Position numbers and translations under genes: made by a program. From the NCBI RefSeq assembly GCF_000503895.1, contig NC_022997.1, positions 124,001-188,000 of the forward strand: a stretch of DNA of 64,000 nucleotides. The letters are read 5' to 3'. The stretch comes from Hyphomicrobium nitrativorans NL23 (GTDB lineage: Bacteria > Pseudomonadota > Alphaproteobacteria > Rhizobiales > Hyphomicrobiaceae). The notes beneath the pieces are model-generated. The model ran no database searches. It saw only the letters and a program-made list of their open reading frames with translations, and was not told the origin of the DNA. This document shows positions 9,552-18,714 of this stretch, in pieces; the stretch's first letter is position 1, and each line of letters opens with the position of its first letter.

Positions 9552-9887
9552 CTATTTGCCATGATGGCGCCGCATATAGCGCCGCCATTCCTTGTCTTCG
9601 AGATGTTCGAGCGCTTCGAGATTACCGCGCCGGACCTTGAGCACAGCAAGCGACACGCCGATAAGCGCGCCCAACACCGTGCCCACGCCAACCTGCACCG
9701 TCTCGGAAAGCTCAGGGACGAGCGCGCCCACGATCAAGGCGAACACAACGGAGCCGAACAACGCACCGATCACCGTCATGATCACCGCGAACGCCACCGC
9801 ACCGCGAAAGCCGGTGTATCCGGCCGCGGCGAGAGCGTCGCGGTCCTCGCGGAACTCGTCCATGACGCCTGCGCTCGTGTGCTCCAT
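9552..9887 (-). CDS. Small two-helix membrane protein between cobS and cobT
   Basis: About 111 residues if it starts at MEHTSAG (9887); a later Met (MDEFRED, 9863) is also possible. Two hydrophobic segments, GAVAFAVIMTVIGALFGSVVF and TVLGALIGVSLAVL, are separated by a short loop. The tail is basic and charged (KEWRRYMRRHHGK). The ATG lies one base after the cobS stop and the stop is three bases before cobT, so all three are almost certainly translationally coupled. No domain is recognised. Position suggests a link to cobalt chelation, but it may simply be a conserved neighbour. Confidence 0.7.
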   Translation of the reverse strand: MEHTSAGVMDEFREDRDALAAAGYTGFRGAVAFAVIMTVIGALFGSVVFALIVGALVPELSETVQVGVGTVLGALIGVSLAVLKVRRGNLEALEHLEDKEWRRYMRRHHGK

Positions 9888-9888
9888 A

Positions 9889-10884
9889 TCAGGCGAGTGC
9901 GACGTTGGCCGCGCTCTCGGGCAGTTCCTCGCCGAACGCACGCTGATAGAACTCGGCGACCAGCGGCCGCTCCAACTCGTCGCACTTGTTGAGGAACGTC
10001 AGCCGGAAGGCGAAGCCGACATCTCCGAAGATCTCGGCGTTCTCTGCCCACGTCATCACCGTGCGCGGGCTCATCACCGTCGACAGATCGCCGTTGATGA
10101 ACGCCTGACGCGTCAGATCGGCCACGCGCACCATGCTGGAAACGGCCTTGCGCTTGGCTTCCGTCTTGTTCCAGCTCTTGACCTTCGAGAGCACGATCCG
10201 CGCCTCGTCGTCGTGGGGCAGGTAGTTCAGCGTCGCGACGATGGACCAGCGGTCCATCTGACCCTGGTTGATCTGCTGCGTGCCGTGATAAAGGCCGGAT
10301 GTGTCACCGAGACCGATGGTGTTTGTCGTTGCGAAGAGACGGAACGCCTTGTGCGGGCGGATCACCTTCGACTGATCGAGCAGCGTCAGCTTGCCCGAGA
10401 CTTCGAGCACGCGCTGGATCACGAACATCACGTCGGGCCGGCCGGCGTCGTACTCGTCGAACACGAGCGCGGTGTTGGTCTGCAACGCGTAGGGCAGGAT
10501 GCCTTCGCGGAACTCCGTCACCTGCTTGCCGTCTTTCAGGACGATCGCGTCCTTGCCGACGAGATCGATGCGCGACACGTGGCTATCGAGGTTGACGCGA
10601 ATGCACGGCCAGTTGAGGCGGGCCGCGACCTGCTCGATGTGAGTCGACTTGCCGGTGCCGTGGTAGCCCTGCACCATCACGCGGCGGTTGTATTTAAAGC
10701 CCGCGAGGATGGCGAGCGTGACCTCGCGGTTGAACTGGTAATCCGGATCGAGATCGGGCACATGCTCGTTCGCCTTGGAATAGGCCGGCACCTCGATATC
10801 AGAATCGATCCCGAAAACCTGGCGAACCGAAAGCTGCATATCGGGCAGCCCGTTGCTCGTAGTCGACGTCGTTTCAGCGCGCAT
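9889..10884 (-). CDS. cobS: Cobaltochelatase subunit CobS (AAA+ ATPase)
   Basis: 331 residues from MRAETTS (ATG 10884); the open frame extends further but the upstream residues are not typical. Walker [10 protein letters not shown] near residue 97, Walker [12 protein letters not shown] near 165 and the sensor region [17 protein letters not shown] are intact. MoxR/CobS-type AAA+ features are clear ([16 protein letters not shown]). CobS forms the hexameric ATPase ring that works with CobT and CobN in cobalt insertion during aerobic B12 synthesis. It is the first gene of the cobS-orf-cobT-phytase-like operon and lies 132 bases downstream of the J-domain gene. No cobalamin riboswitch is evident ahead of it. 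Confidence 0.97.
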   Translation of the reverse strand: MRAETTSTTSNGLPDMQLSVRQVFGIDSDIEVPAYSKANEHVPDLDPDYQFNREVTLAILAGFKYNRRVMVQGYHGTGKSTHIEQVAARLNWPCIRVNLDSHVSRIDLVGKDAIVLKDGKQVTEFREGILPYALQTNTALVFDEYDAGRPDVMFVIQRVLEVSGKLTLLDQSKVIRPHKAFRLFATTNTIGLGDTSGLYHGTQQINQGQMDRWSIVATLNYLPHDDEARIVLSKVKSWNKTEAKRKAVSSMVRVADLTRQAFINGDLSTVMSPRTVMTWAENAEIFGDVGFAFRLTFLNKCDELERPLVAEFYQRAFGEELPESAANVALA

Positions 10885-11016
10885 GAGACCTTTTATCCGG
10901 AAAAACTGGCGGCCGGGTTCAGATCCCAGGGCCGGACTTCGTGGCAATCGCTGCCCTCGCGAGGGGCGGCGATGATCGGGGGAGGGTGACGCCAGGGACC
11001 ACGCTCGTAACGCGGC

Positions 11017-11652
11017 TCAGACAAGGCCCGCCTTCTTCAGATAGTTATAGGCTTGGATTATCTCGCGCAACGTGTCCTCGGATCGCGCGTCGCCGCCGTT
11101 GAGATCGGGATGGTGGCGCTTAACCAACTCCTTGAACCGGGCTTTGATTTCTTCCTTGGTGGCGGTGCCCGGCAAATGCAGGGCGTCGAGGGATTTCTTC
11201 TCCAGCGGCTTCAACTGGCGGCGATTCTCCACCGGCTCCGCGCGGGATTGACGCGCGCGCTCGGCGAACAGCCCATGCGGATCGTGCTCGCGAAAGCCGC
11301 CGACCCCGCCGGGCGCGGCGCCCGACACGCGGTCGTTCGTGCCATGAGCCCAGGAGTTGGCGCCCACCTTCCACGTCGGGCGGTGGCCGGTCATCGCATC
11401 CTTCTGGAAATCCGTGACCTCGTTGTCGCTCATGCCGTCGAAATAGTTGTAGGAGGCATTATATGCGCGCACATGGTCCACGCAGAACGCGAAATACTCG
11501 CCGTCGCGGCCCCGTCCCTTGGGCGCGCGATGGGGCGCCGGGCGTCCGCACCCCTTCCACTCGCAGGGCGGATGCTTCTGCCGCGATTTCTCGTCGGTGG
11601 CGCGCTTGGACGCGACCCTGATCGAATCGAAGTATTTCGAATTGAGCTTCAT
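11017..11652 (-). CDS. J-domain (DnaJ-like) protein
   Basis: About 211 residues from MKLNSKYFDSIRV (ATG 11652); an upstream TTG at 11688 is an alternative. The N-terminal part has a Cys/His-containing segment (CEWKGCGRPAPHRAP ... FCVDHV). The C-terminal 60 residues are a J-domain with the diagnostic HPD: ATKEEIKARFKELVKRHHPD. J-domains stimulate DnaK-type Hsp70 ATPase. A C-terminal rather than N-terminal J-domain is typical of this alphaproteobacterial family, whose client is unknown. The gene is divergent from bolA and upstream of cobS, an arrangement I recall as conserved in rhizobia. Confidence 0.92.
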   Translation of the reverse strand: MKLNSKYFDSIRVASKRATDEKSRQKHPPCEWKGCGRPAPHRAPKGRGRDGEYFAFCVDHVRAYNASYNYFDGMSDNEVTDFQKDAMTGHRPTWKVGANSWAHGTNDRVSGAAPGGVGGFREHDPHGLFAERARQSRAEPVENRRQLKPLEKKSLDALHLPGTATKEEIKARFKELVKRHHPDLNGGDARSEDTLREIIQAYNYLKKAGLV

Positions 11653-11753
11653 GGTGTGGATTATGGTCTGGCGGTCACGGGCAGACAAGACGAACCCTCG
11701 GGCAGTACGCCGCAGGGCGATTGCGAGCCCAAAATTTTCACGGAGGTTACTTC

Positions 11754-12032
11754 ATGTCGGCTGAGGCACGGTTGCGCGAAAAGCTCATGGTGGCGCTCGA
11801 ACCCACGCGGCTCGACGTCGTCAACGAGAGCGAGTTGCACGCAGGCCACCGATCCTCTCCGGGTACCGGCGAGAGCCATTTTCGCATTCTCATCGTCTCC
11901 CCCAAGTTCGCGGGCGTGTCGCGCGTGGGCCGCCATCGCATGGTGAACGACGCCGTTGCCGACGAAATCGCAGGCGGGCGCATTCATGCGCTCGCGCTGT
12001 CGACGTACGCGCCCGGCGAAAGTGTCGGCTAA
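11754..12032 (+). CDS. bolA: BolA family protein
   Basis: 92 residues. The ATG at 11754 has GGAGG seven bases upstream, so the longer frame from 11721 is rejected. The sequence has the BolA fold signatures: REKL...L.P..L.V.NES..H, SHFRILIVSPKFAGVSRVGRHRMVN and the final helix with IHALALSTYAPGE. BolA proteins act in the cytoplasm with monothiol glutaredoxins as [2Fe-2S] carriers or sensors. The conserved His in the SHF/R region and the HRMVN motif are present. No Grx gene is next to it. It is divergent from the J-domain gene. Confidence 0.93.
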   Translation: MSAEARLREKLMVALEPTRLDVVNESELHAGHRSSPGTGESHFRILIVSPKFAGVSRVGRHRMVNDAVADEIAGGRIHALALSTYAPGESVG

Positions 12033-12122
12033 AAACGCGCGGCGGATCGTTCGCGTCAGACAGTCGCTCGCGATTATGGCGCGGTGACGCCCGCACTGCC
12101 GCAATACTCTTAAACCCGGACC

Positions 12123-13436
12123 TTAAATATTCGTTCGCACCGCCGGGCGCGCAGCAGCACGCGAAAGCGTTTGCCGTCCGCCCTCCGCGAGCCGCTGGAT
12201 GCGCACGGCCGTGATCTTGTTGCGGGCGCGGCGCAGGATCTCCATCCGGTAGCCGTGGAACGTGAACACCTGGCCTGGCTCTGGAATCAACTGCGCCTCG
12301 TGCACGACGAGGCCGGCGATGGTTGTCGCCTCGTCGTCGGGCAGATCCCAATCCATGTGACGGTTCAAGTCGCGGATCGGCACGGTGCCGTCCACATTGA
12401 CGGTGCCGTCGGCCTGCGGACGAATGTGGACCTCTGTCGCGTCGTGCTCGTCCGTGATCTGGCCCACGATCTCTTCGAGGATGTCCTCAAGCGTCACCAA
12501 TCCCTGCACATCGCCATACTCGTCGACCACGAGCGCCATCTGCGCCTTTTTCTTCAGGAACTGATTGAGCTGGTCCTTCAGCGAGGTCGTGTCCGGCACG
12601 AACCAGGGCGTCGCGGCGATGCCCGTAATATCGATCTTTTCGACGTCCCAGCCGACCTGCGCCAATGCGCCGAGCAGATCCTTTGTGTTCAGCACGCCGA
12701 CGATGTTTTCCGGCTCGTCCTTCCAGATGGGGACGCGCGTATATTGAGAATGCAGCACCTCGGCGATGATGTCGCGCGGCGCATCCGCCACGTCGAAGGT
12801 CTGCATCTTGGTGCGGTGGACCATGATGTCGGAAACTTCGAGCTCGCCGAGGTCCAGCACGCCGCCCAGCATGTGTGCGTCCGTGCGTGCGACGGCACCT
12901 TCCAGGGTCTGGAGTTCGATGGCGCCGCGGATCTCGCGGTGGGCCGCGAGAATGTTGGCCTCGTCGTCCAGCCTGTTCGGCGTAAGCTTCAGCGCCTGGC
13001 GCACGAGAAACGCAATCGCATTCGTGACCGGACCGAGCGCGGCAACCGTCACGCGCATGAACGGCGCAACCAGCCGGGCCGTGCGCTCGGGATAGGCCAG
13101 TGCGTAGGTCTTGGGCAGAACGTCCGTGAAGATCACGATCGCCAACGTCATCGCGACGGCTGCGTAGAAAATGCCCGCCGGACCATACAGCCGAACGAAC
13201 AGCGCCGTCATTAGAGCGGCAGCCAAAATCCTCACCAGTGTGTTGGCGAAGAGAACCGTACCGACGATACGCTCCGGCTTTTCGAGCAGCCTGTCGACGG
13301 CGCGCGCACGTTCGCCGTTCTCGGAATCGAGGGCGTGCAGACGCGCGCGGCACGCGCCGGTGAATACGGCTTCCGATGCCGACAGAAGTGCCGATAGGAG
13401 CAACAGGAACAGGACGGCCGCAAAGATCAGCATCAT
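12123..13436 (-). CDS. HlyC/CorC family CNNM-CBS transporter-like protein
   Basis: 437 residues. The N-terminal CNNM/DUF21 membrane domain has about four helices (starting MMLIFAAVLFLLLLSALLSA and including FANTLVRILAAALMTALF). It is followed by two CBS domains (about 200-320, with VSDIMVHR, YTRVPIW, VVDEYGDVQGLVTLEDILEEI) and a C-terminal CorC_HlyC domain (DDEATTIAGLVVHE). Family members are linked to Mg2+/Co2+ efflux or membrane integrity; the 'hemolysin' label is historical. It is the third gene of the aroK-aroB-CorC operon, 53 bases after aroB. Convergent with bolA. Confidence 0.93.
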   Translation of the reverse strand: MMLIFAAVLFLLLLSALLSASEAVFTGACRARLHALDSENGERARAVDRLLEKPERIVGTVLFANTLVRILAAALMTALFVRLYGPAGIFYAAVAMTLAIVIFTDVLPKTYALAYPERTARLVAPFMRVTVAALGPVTNAIAFLVRQALKLTPNRLDDEANILAAHREIRGAIELQTLEGAVARTDAHMLGGVLDLGELEVSDIMVHRTKMQTFDVADAPRDIIAEVLHSQYTRVPIWKDEPENIVGVLNTKDLLGALAQVGWDVEKIDITGIAATPWFVPDTTSLKDQLNQFLKKKAQMALVVDEYGDVQGLVTLEDILEEIVGQITDEHDATEVHIRPQADGTVNVDGTVPIRDLNRHMDWDLPDDEATTIAGLVVHEAQLIPEPGQVFTFHGYRMEILRRARNKITAVRIQRLAEGGRQTLSRAAARPAVRTNI

Positions 13437-13489
13437 CTCAACCGGCTGGCTTCAGCTTCAGTGGGAATGTCTCGATGCGCTCGCCGCCC

Positions 13490-14637
13490 TCACCCCGCAA
13501 TCTCGCGGGCCAGGAAGTCGCGCACCTTTTCGGGCGGCACATCGTGCGCGATGAACGCGTCACCGATGCTGCGCGCGAGAATGAACGTCAGTGTGCCATC
13601 GCGCACCTTCTTGTCCTGACCCATCAGCGCCACGAGGTTGTCCGCGTCGGCCTTGCCGCCCGGGATGTCCGAGAGCTTCGTCGGGAGGCCCGCCGCCGCG
13701 AGATGACGGGAAACGCGCTCGGCCGTGCCTGCCGGGCAATGACCCAGGCTCTCCGAGAAGCGGAACGCGAGGCACATGCCGATGGAAACGCCCTCTCCGT
13801 GCAGCAGGCGGTCCGAGTAACCCGTCCAGGCTTCGAGAGCATGACCGAAGGTGTGGCCGAGGTTGAGAAGCGCGCGGTCGCCGGTCTCGTGCTCGTCGCG
13901 CGCGACGATGGCGGCCTTGGCCTTGACGCTCGTCTCGATGGCCGTGACCAGCGTCTCCTGCTCGTAGGCGAAGAGATCCTCGTAGGCCGCTTCCAACCAC
14001 GTGAAGAAACCCGCGTCGCCGAGAAGGCCGTACTTTGCGATCTCGGCGTAGCCCGCGCGCATTTCGCGCGGCGGCAACGTTTTCAGAACATCCGTGTCGG
14101 CGATCACGAGCGAGGGCTGGTGGAAGATGCCGATCAGGTTCTTGCCCTGGGGCGTGTTGATGCCCGTCTTGCCGCCCACGGAGCTGTCCACCTGCGCGAG
14201 GAGCGACGTCGGGATCTGCACGAAGCGCACGCCGCGGCGCAGGATGCCGGCGGCGAAGCCCGCGAGATCACCAATCACACCCCGCCGAAGGCCACGACGA
14301 GGTCGCCGCGCTCAAGTCCCATTTCGAGCAGTTGCTCGGAGAGCGGGCCCAGCGCCCGGAAGCTCTTCGTCGGCTCGCCGGGCGGAAGCACGATGGAGCC
14401 CTTGTGACGGCCCTCGGCCTTCAGGCTCGCTTCCAGCGTCGCGAGGTGGTGGCGCGCCACGTTTTCGTCCGTCACGATCCCGCATTTGCCTTTGCCGAGG
14501 CGCCCCGCAATCAGGCGGCCCGCTTCCGACAAAAGATCGGGCCCGATCAGCACGTCATAGGACCGTCCGCCGAGCGGCACGGAGACCGTGCGGGCGGCGC
14601 GGGTCGTTGCGGCCATGGAATGGGCAAGGGTCGGCAT
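13490..14637 (-). pseudogene. aroB: 3-dehydroquinate synthase aroB, interrupted by a one-base frameshift
   Basis: The N-terminal part (14637-14275) ends DLVVAFGGV-stop. The rest (from 14278) continues [17 protein letters not shown] in another frame. Intact AroB reads [12 protein letters not shown] here. Adding one G to the GGGG run (plus-strand CCCC at 14280-14283) restores a 382-residue protein with the usual motifs: NAD-binding GGG, zinc-ligand region [15 protein letters not shown] and [17 protein letters not shown]. The enzyme makes 3-dehydroquinate from DAHP (shikimate pathway step 2). It sits between aroK and CorC as in relatives. Every other residue looks healthy, so a sequencing or assembly error at the homopolymer is at least as likely as true loss. 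Confidence 0.9.
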
Positions 14638-14689
14638 CGGGCGGCGTCTCGTTTCGTGCGTTGGTGTCGAAAATGACGCGTTAGACGTA

Positions 14690-15271
14690 TCAGATCGGGG
14701 GCGTTTGCGCCAATGCCGGGTGCTGCGTCAGAGCGTTCACGATCTCGCTCACAATGGCTTCGTGGGGCACATCGCGGCTCTCGACGGTGATGTCGGCTTC
14801 CGCATAAACGGGATAGCGGGCGTCCATCAGACGGCGCATTACCGCCTCGGGGTCCGTATCCTTGAGCAGCGGGCGCGTGTCACGCTTGCCGACGCGGCGC
14901 ATGAGCACGGGAAGCTCTGCGCGCAGCCAGACCGAAATTCCCGCATCGCGGATTTGCGCGCGCGTCTCCTCCGTCATGAAGGCCCCGCCGCCCGTGGCCA
15001 GCACCTGAGGGCCAGCCGAAAGCAGGCGGGCAATTACCTTTGCCTCCCGGTCGCGGAAAAACGCTTCGCCGTGGTCGGCGAAGATCTCGCTGATGGACTT
15101 GTGCGCCACCCGCTCGATTTCCTCGTCGGCGTCGATGAACGGGAGACCGAGCCGGGTTGCCAGCCGCCGGCCGATGGACGACTTCCCGCAGCCCATGAGG
15201 CCGACCAGCACGAGCGAGCGCGTCCCGAGCGCCGTCCGCACCGTTTCGACGATGTCCTTTTCCTGCTGCAT
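14690..15271 (-). CDS. aroK: Shikimate kinase
   Basis: 193 residues from MQQEKDIVET (ATG 15271, GGGAG six bases upstream); the longer frame to 15313 is rejected. Walker A GLMGCGKSS near residue 28, the shikimate-binding DADEEIER and GEAFFRDRE segments, ATGGGAF near 85, and the lid R-residues in KRDTRPLL are all present. It phosphorylates shikimate to shikimate-3-phosphate in the cytoplasm. First gene of the aroK-aroB-CorC operon, 52 bases ahead of aroB, and divergent from the small protein at 15531. Confidence 0.97.
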   Translation of the reverse strand: MQQEKDIVETVRTALGTRSLVLVGLMGCGKSSIGRRLATRLGLPFIDADEEIERVAHKSISEIFADHGEAFFRDREAKVIARLLSAGPQVLATGGGAFMTEETRAQIRDAGISVWLRAELPVLMRRVGKRDTRPLLKDTDPEAVMRRLMDARYPVYAEADITVESRDVPHEAIVSEIVNALTQHPALAQTPPI

Positions 15272-15530
15272 CGGGTCTCCCGGCCCCGGATTCGCCGGGG
15301 GGCGTCTTCTCATAGCGCAATCGGACGTCCAAACGCGAGCGCGGGCAGGAAAAGGAGGGGAAGCCTCTAGCCAAATCAGTCATAATCGCGCCACCTTAGG
15401 CCGGACATAGTTGAAACCCTTCGCGTTTCTTTTCACGATCCGGCTGTCCGCGGAGTATCCCGGCGGACCGCGACGGGCCGCACCACAGGTCACACCACGG
15501 CTAAATCACCCTGGGGGCGAACGCCTTTTC

Positions 15531-15677
15531 ATGCCGAGCCTTTTTCGCTTTCTCACTGTCACAGGCACACTGGCCGCCGTCGTTTGCGGCACCCTTTACT
15601 TCTTCGCCACGCAGTTCGAGCCCGATCAGAGCGAGGTGGTGAAAGTCGTGCCCGGAGTCAAAGTACGGACGCCATGA
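15531..15677 (+). CDS. Small single-pass membrane protein upstream of xerD
   Basis: 48 residues. One transmembrane helix (FRFLTVTGTLAAVVCGTLYF) is followed by a short acidic-then-basic tail ending VVPGVKVRTP. The stop TGA overlaps the next start (ATGA), which indicates translational coupling. A G-rich tract (CTGGGGGCGA) ends about 10 bases upstream of the ATG. I recognise it as a short conserved protein found ahead of the exported protein and xerD in Hyphomicrobiales; its function is unknown. The longer frame from 15411 has no protein-like N-terminus. Confidence 0.75.
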   Translation: MPSLFRFLTVTGTLAAVVCGTLYFFATQFEPDQSEVVKVVPGVKVRTP

Positions 15678-17431
15678 CCGTGTCATTCCGCACGCGTTGC
15701 CTCCTGGTGCTGCTCGTGGCATCGGTCTGCGCGATCACTCCGCAAAGTTCTTTTGCCCAATGGTGGCCGTGGCAATCCCAAACGTCCTCCGAAACCCCAG
15801 CCGACGGGGCCGAGGCTGGCGGAAAGGATACGGCGCCGCCCGCCGGCGTCGCAGAACAATGGCGGGGCGCTGCCGGCGTCGAGCGGGAAGAGCTCAATCC
15901 CATCATGTCGCAAAGCGGCTCCGGCCTTCCGCACGAGCTCTGGAGCGGGCTTTCCGCGGGGCAACTGGCGGAGGCCATCTCGGTGCTGGCGCTGCCGCCC
16001 CGCTCGCCCGCCCTTCACGCCTTGTGGCGCCGCCTCATTATCTCGGACGCCCCGGCTGCCGACGGCGCGAGCCAGGCCCGCTTCACGGCGCTGCGCGTCG
16101 AGGCGCTCGACCAATCCGGCATGATCGCCGAGGCCGCAGCGCTGCTCGCGCGCGATCCTGCCGCGACGCGCGACCCGCTGCTCACCACGCTGGCGGCGAA
16201 AAGCGAAATCGGTCTCGGTAACGTCGAACACGGATGCGATCTCGCGCGCGGCCTGGCCCAGGCGCACGCGGAGCTGCCAAAGCCGATCCAGGCGGATGCT
16301 CTGCTCATTACCGGCTATTGCGCCGCCCAGCGCGGAGACATGGATGCGGCTGCCCTCCAGGCTCGCCTGATCCGAGGGCTCGATCTGGGAGACTTGCCGG
16401 GGGTGGATCTGCTCGACCGGGTAACGGCGGGTCTCGATCCCGAACTTCCAGCCGGACAGAAGCTTACGCCCCTCGACTTCCGGATCGCGTCTCTTAAAGG
16501 CAGCTTTCCGCGGGATGCGCTGATTAGAGTCGCGTCGCCCGCCCTTCTCGCCGCGCTGGCCCACGATCCGCGAAGCCCGGCCGACGTGCGGCTTCAGGCG
16601 GGCGAGGCCGCCGCGCTTTTCAACGCGCTGCCGCCGCGCGATCTCGCGCCTCTCTATCGCGCGCAGGGCGCAGGCGGTAAGGGGGACGCCGCCGAGCGCG
16701 CAGGACTTTTCCAGGCGGTCGAACAGGAAATCACGCCGGAAAACAAAGCGCATCACGTTCGCGCGTTTCTCGATCACGCTCGCCGCGCCGCGCTGACTTG
16801 GCCCGCGCTTGCCGTGATGTCCGCCCCCGTTCAGCAGCTCCGGCCGAACCCCGATCTTGCCTGGTTCTCCGAGACGGCGATCGAAGTGAGCCTTGCCGCC
16901 GGCGACTTCGAGACCGCGCGCAACTGGGCGCGGCTGACGGCCCCCAGCGGCGCGTGGAACCCCGATGCGTCGAGCCACGCCCACGCCCATTGGATGGCGC
17001 TGGCCGACATCGCGGAGCCCACGACGGGCGTCGATCGCGGGCGTCATCTGGGGGCGGTAGAGGCTCTCGCGCGGCAGGGGCGGCTGAGCCCGGCATTGCT
17101 GCACCGCCTCACGACGGTGCTCGATGCGCTCGATATGACCGTGCCGCCCAGCCTATCGGACTTGAGCAGCCAAACACCGCAACCGGCGGGCGGACACCTT
17201 CCCGACACCGGCGTGCTCACGGACCTGACGGACGCCTCGCGGAAAATGGAGTTCGGCCGCACGGTGCTGCTCGTGATGCGCACCATCGGTCCCGGCGGCG
17301 CGGAGCAGGCGCACGTGATTGCGCTCGGCGACGCCATCCGGGCGCTGCGGCGCGCCGGTCTCGAAACGGATGCCCGGCGGCTCGCGTTCGAGGGCCTGTT
17401 CGGGGCGTGGCCTCGCGCCGTGGCTCAGTGA
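15674..17431 (+). CDS. Exported helical-repeat protein of unknown function, coupled to xerD
   Basis: 585 residues. The start at 15674 is fixed by the ATGA overlap and by the signal peptide that follows (MTVSFRTRCLLVLLVASV...FAQ). The mature part is Ala/Leu-rich and almost entirely helical, with repeating two-helix units (e.g. TLAAKSEIGLGNVEHGC, DALLITGYCAAQRGDMDAAA) that look like degenerate TPR-type repeats. No catalytic motif is seen. It probably acts in the periplasm. It is followed by xerD after 11 bases. I know similar hypothetical proteins next to xerD in relatives but no function for them. Confidence 0.8.
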   Translation: MTVSFRTRCLLVLLVASVCAITPQSSFAQWWPWQSQTSSETPADGAEAGGKDTAPPAGVAEQWRGAAGVEREELNPIMSQSGSGLPHELWSGLSAGQLAEAISVLALPPRSPALHALWRRLIISDAPAADGASQARFTALRVEALDQSGMIAEAAALLARDPAATRDPLLTTLAAKSEIGLGNVEHGCDLARGLAQAHAELPKPIQADALLITGYCAAQRGDMDAAALQARLIRGLDLGDLPGVDLLDRVTAGLDPELPAGQKLTPLDFRIASLKGSFPRDALIRVASPALLAALAHDPRSPADVRLQAGEAAALFNALPPRDLAPLYRAQGAGGKGDAAERAGLFQAVEQEITPENKAHHVRAFLDHARRAALTWPALAVMSAPVQQLRPNPDLAWFSETAIEVSLAAGDFETARNWARLTAPSGAWNPDASSHAHAHWMALADIAEPTTGVDRGRHLGAVEALARQGRLSPALLHRLTTVLDALDMTVPPSLSDLSSQTPQPAGGHLPDTGVLTDLTDASRKMEFGRTVLLVMRTIGPGGAEQAHVIALGDAIRALRRAGLETDARRLAFEGLFGAWPRAVAQ

Positions 17432-17442
17432 GGCCCGCGGCC

Positions 17443-18411
17443 ATGTCCAGCGGCGACGACGGCTCTAATGGCGACGACCGGCGGCACATTACGGCATTTC
17501 TCGAAATGATGGCGGCAGAGAAGGGCGCGGCCGCCAACACGCTCGATGCCTATCGCCGCGATCTGGACGACTACCTGCGTTTTCTTTCCGGACAGGACCT
17601 TTCCGTCGTCAGCGCGGCGCGGGCAGACATTGTGCGCTATCTGCATGAGCTCTCTGCGGATGGGCTCAAGCCTGCCTCCCGGGCGCGGCGGCTCTCGGCC
17701 GTACGCCAGCTCTACAAGTTTCTGGAAGCCGAAAGCGTCGTCGCCGAAAGCCCGGTGACGGGTGTCGAGCAGCCAGCGAAAAGACGCACGCTGCCGAAGA
17801 CGCTATCCGTCGACGAGGTGGACCGACTGATCGAAACTGCGGCGCGCGCTGCCGACGGGCTCAAGGCGCGCGATCTCGTCCGGGCTCTGCGTCACCACTG
17901 TTTGCTCGAAATGCTCTATGCCACGGGCATGCGCGTCTCCGAGCTGGTCTCGCTGCCGCGCGCCGTGCTCAAGGCCGATCCCCGGCTGATCGCCATCCGC
18001 GGCAAGGGCGGGCGCGAGCGTCTCGTGCCGCTCAACGCGGGGGCGCGCGCCGCGCTCGATCGCTATCTCTCGCTCGGCTCCGCACCCGACGACGGCGTCG
18101 CGCCGATGATCGCGACGCGCTATCTGTTCCCCTCTCGCGGCGGGGCCGGGCACCTGACGCGGCAGCGCTTCGCCCAGGACCTCAAGGACACGGCCGCGCG
18201 GGCCGGGCTCGATCCCGAGCGCGTCTCTCCGCATGTGCTACGCCACGCGTTCGCCAGTCATCTCCTGGAACGCGGTGCGGACTTGCGCGCGGTGCAGAGC
18301 CTGCTCGGGCACGCCGATATCTCGACCACGGAAATCTACACGCACGTGCTCGAAGAACGTCTCAAGCGGCTGGTGACGGAGCATCATCCGCTCGCGAAGA
18401 AGGCGCCTTGA
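17443..18411 (+). CDS. xerD: Site-specific tyrosine recombinase XerD
   Basis: 322 residues from ATG 17443. The N-terminal SAM-like core-binding domain (ITAFLEMMAAEKGAAANTLDAY) is followed by the catalytic domain with all expected residues: Arg in TGMRVSELVSL, Lys in IRGKGGRER, HVLRHAFASHLL (His-x-x-Arg), LLGHADIS, and the nucleophile in TEIYTHV. The length and the HLLERGADLRAVQSLLGH stretch are typical of XerC/D, not of a phage integrase. With XerC it resolves chromosome dimers at dif, activated by FtsK. It belongs to the operon starting at 15531. The XerD (not XerC) choice rests on its common neighbour accA. Confidence 0.93.
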   Translation: MSSGDDGSNGDDRRHITAFLEMMAAEKGAAANTLDAYRRDLDDYLRFLSGQDLSVVSAARADIVRYLHELSADGLKPASRARRLSAVRQLYKFLEAESVVAESPVTGVEQPAKRRTLPKTLSVDEVDRLIETAARAADGLKARDLVRALRHHCLLEMLYATGMRVSELVSLPRAVLKADPRLIAIRGKGGRERLVPLNAGARAALDRYLSLGSAPDDGVAPMIATRYLFPSRGGAGHLTRQRFAQDLKDTAARAGLDPERVSPHVLRHAFASHLLERGADLRAVQSLLGHADISTTEIYTHVLEERLKRLVTEHHPLAKKAP

Positions 18412-18451
18412 GCGTTTCGCGAGCGGGCTCGCGCCGGAGGATTGCAACGCC

Positions 18452-18580
18452 CCTTTCTCCCCCATCATGCCGGAGGCATGTCTGCGACATGACGTGGGGG
18501 GAGGCTAGGAGGGAGGATACCAGACCGCCTGCTGTCGGGCTTCCCCCCACCCCTGACCCCTCCCCACAAGGGGGAGGGGA
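18452..18580. repeat. G/C-run palindromic element, family B (partial copy)
   Basis: In the 300-base gap between xerD and accA. The segment from GGGCTTCCCCCCACCCC to GGGGGAGGGG is the reverse complement of an arm of the element at 31885-32055. It also holds a CATGCCGGAGGCATG hairpin related to one in the family C element at 49837-50031. CCCCC near 18460 and GGGGGG near 18496 form a further inverted pair. Probably a non-autonomous dispersed element or its remnant. The rest of the gap shows nothing beyond the accA leader. Confidence 0.65.
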
Positions 18581-18714
18581 ATTGGGTCGCCCTCCGCGTT
18601 TACGAAGATCGGGACGGGCCTTGACAGGCAGGAAAGCGCAAGGCCAACGTGCGCCCAAATCCCTGCACTCCCCCACGAACGCCGCGTTTCCCCAAGCGGC
18701 AGGATGAGGCCAAA

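Noticed and set aside
10885-11016. Possible cobalamin riboswitch before cobS
   Set aside because: Only 132 bases between genes and no B12-box-like sequence seen.
16798-17442. Long in-frame extension upstream of xerD
   Set aside because: It overlaps the exported protein in another frame and is Arg-rich noise; ATG 17443 gives a normal XerD.
17443-18411. Phage or island integrase
   Set aside because: Length, motifs and linkage to accA fit housekeeping XerD.
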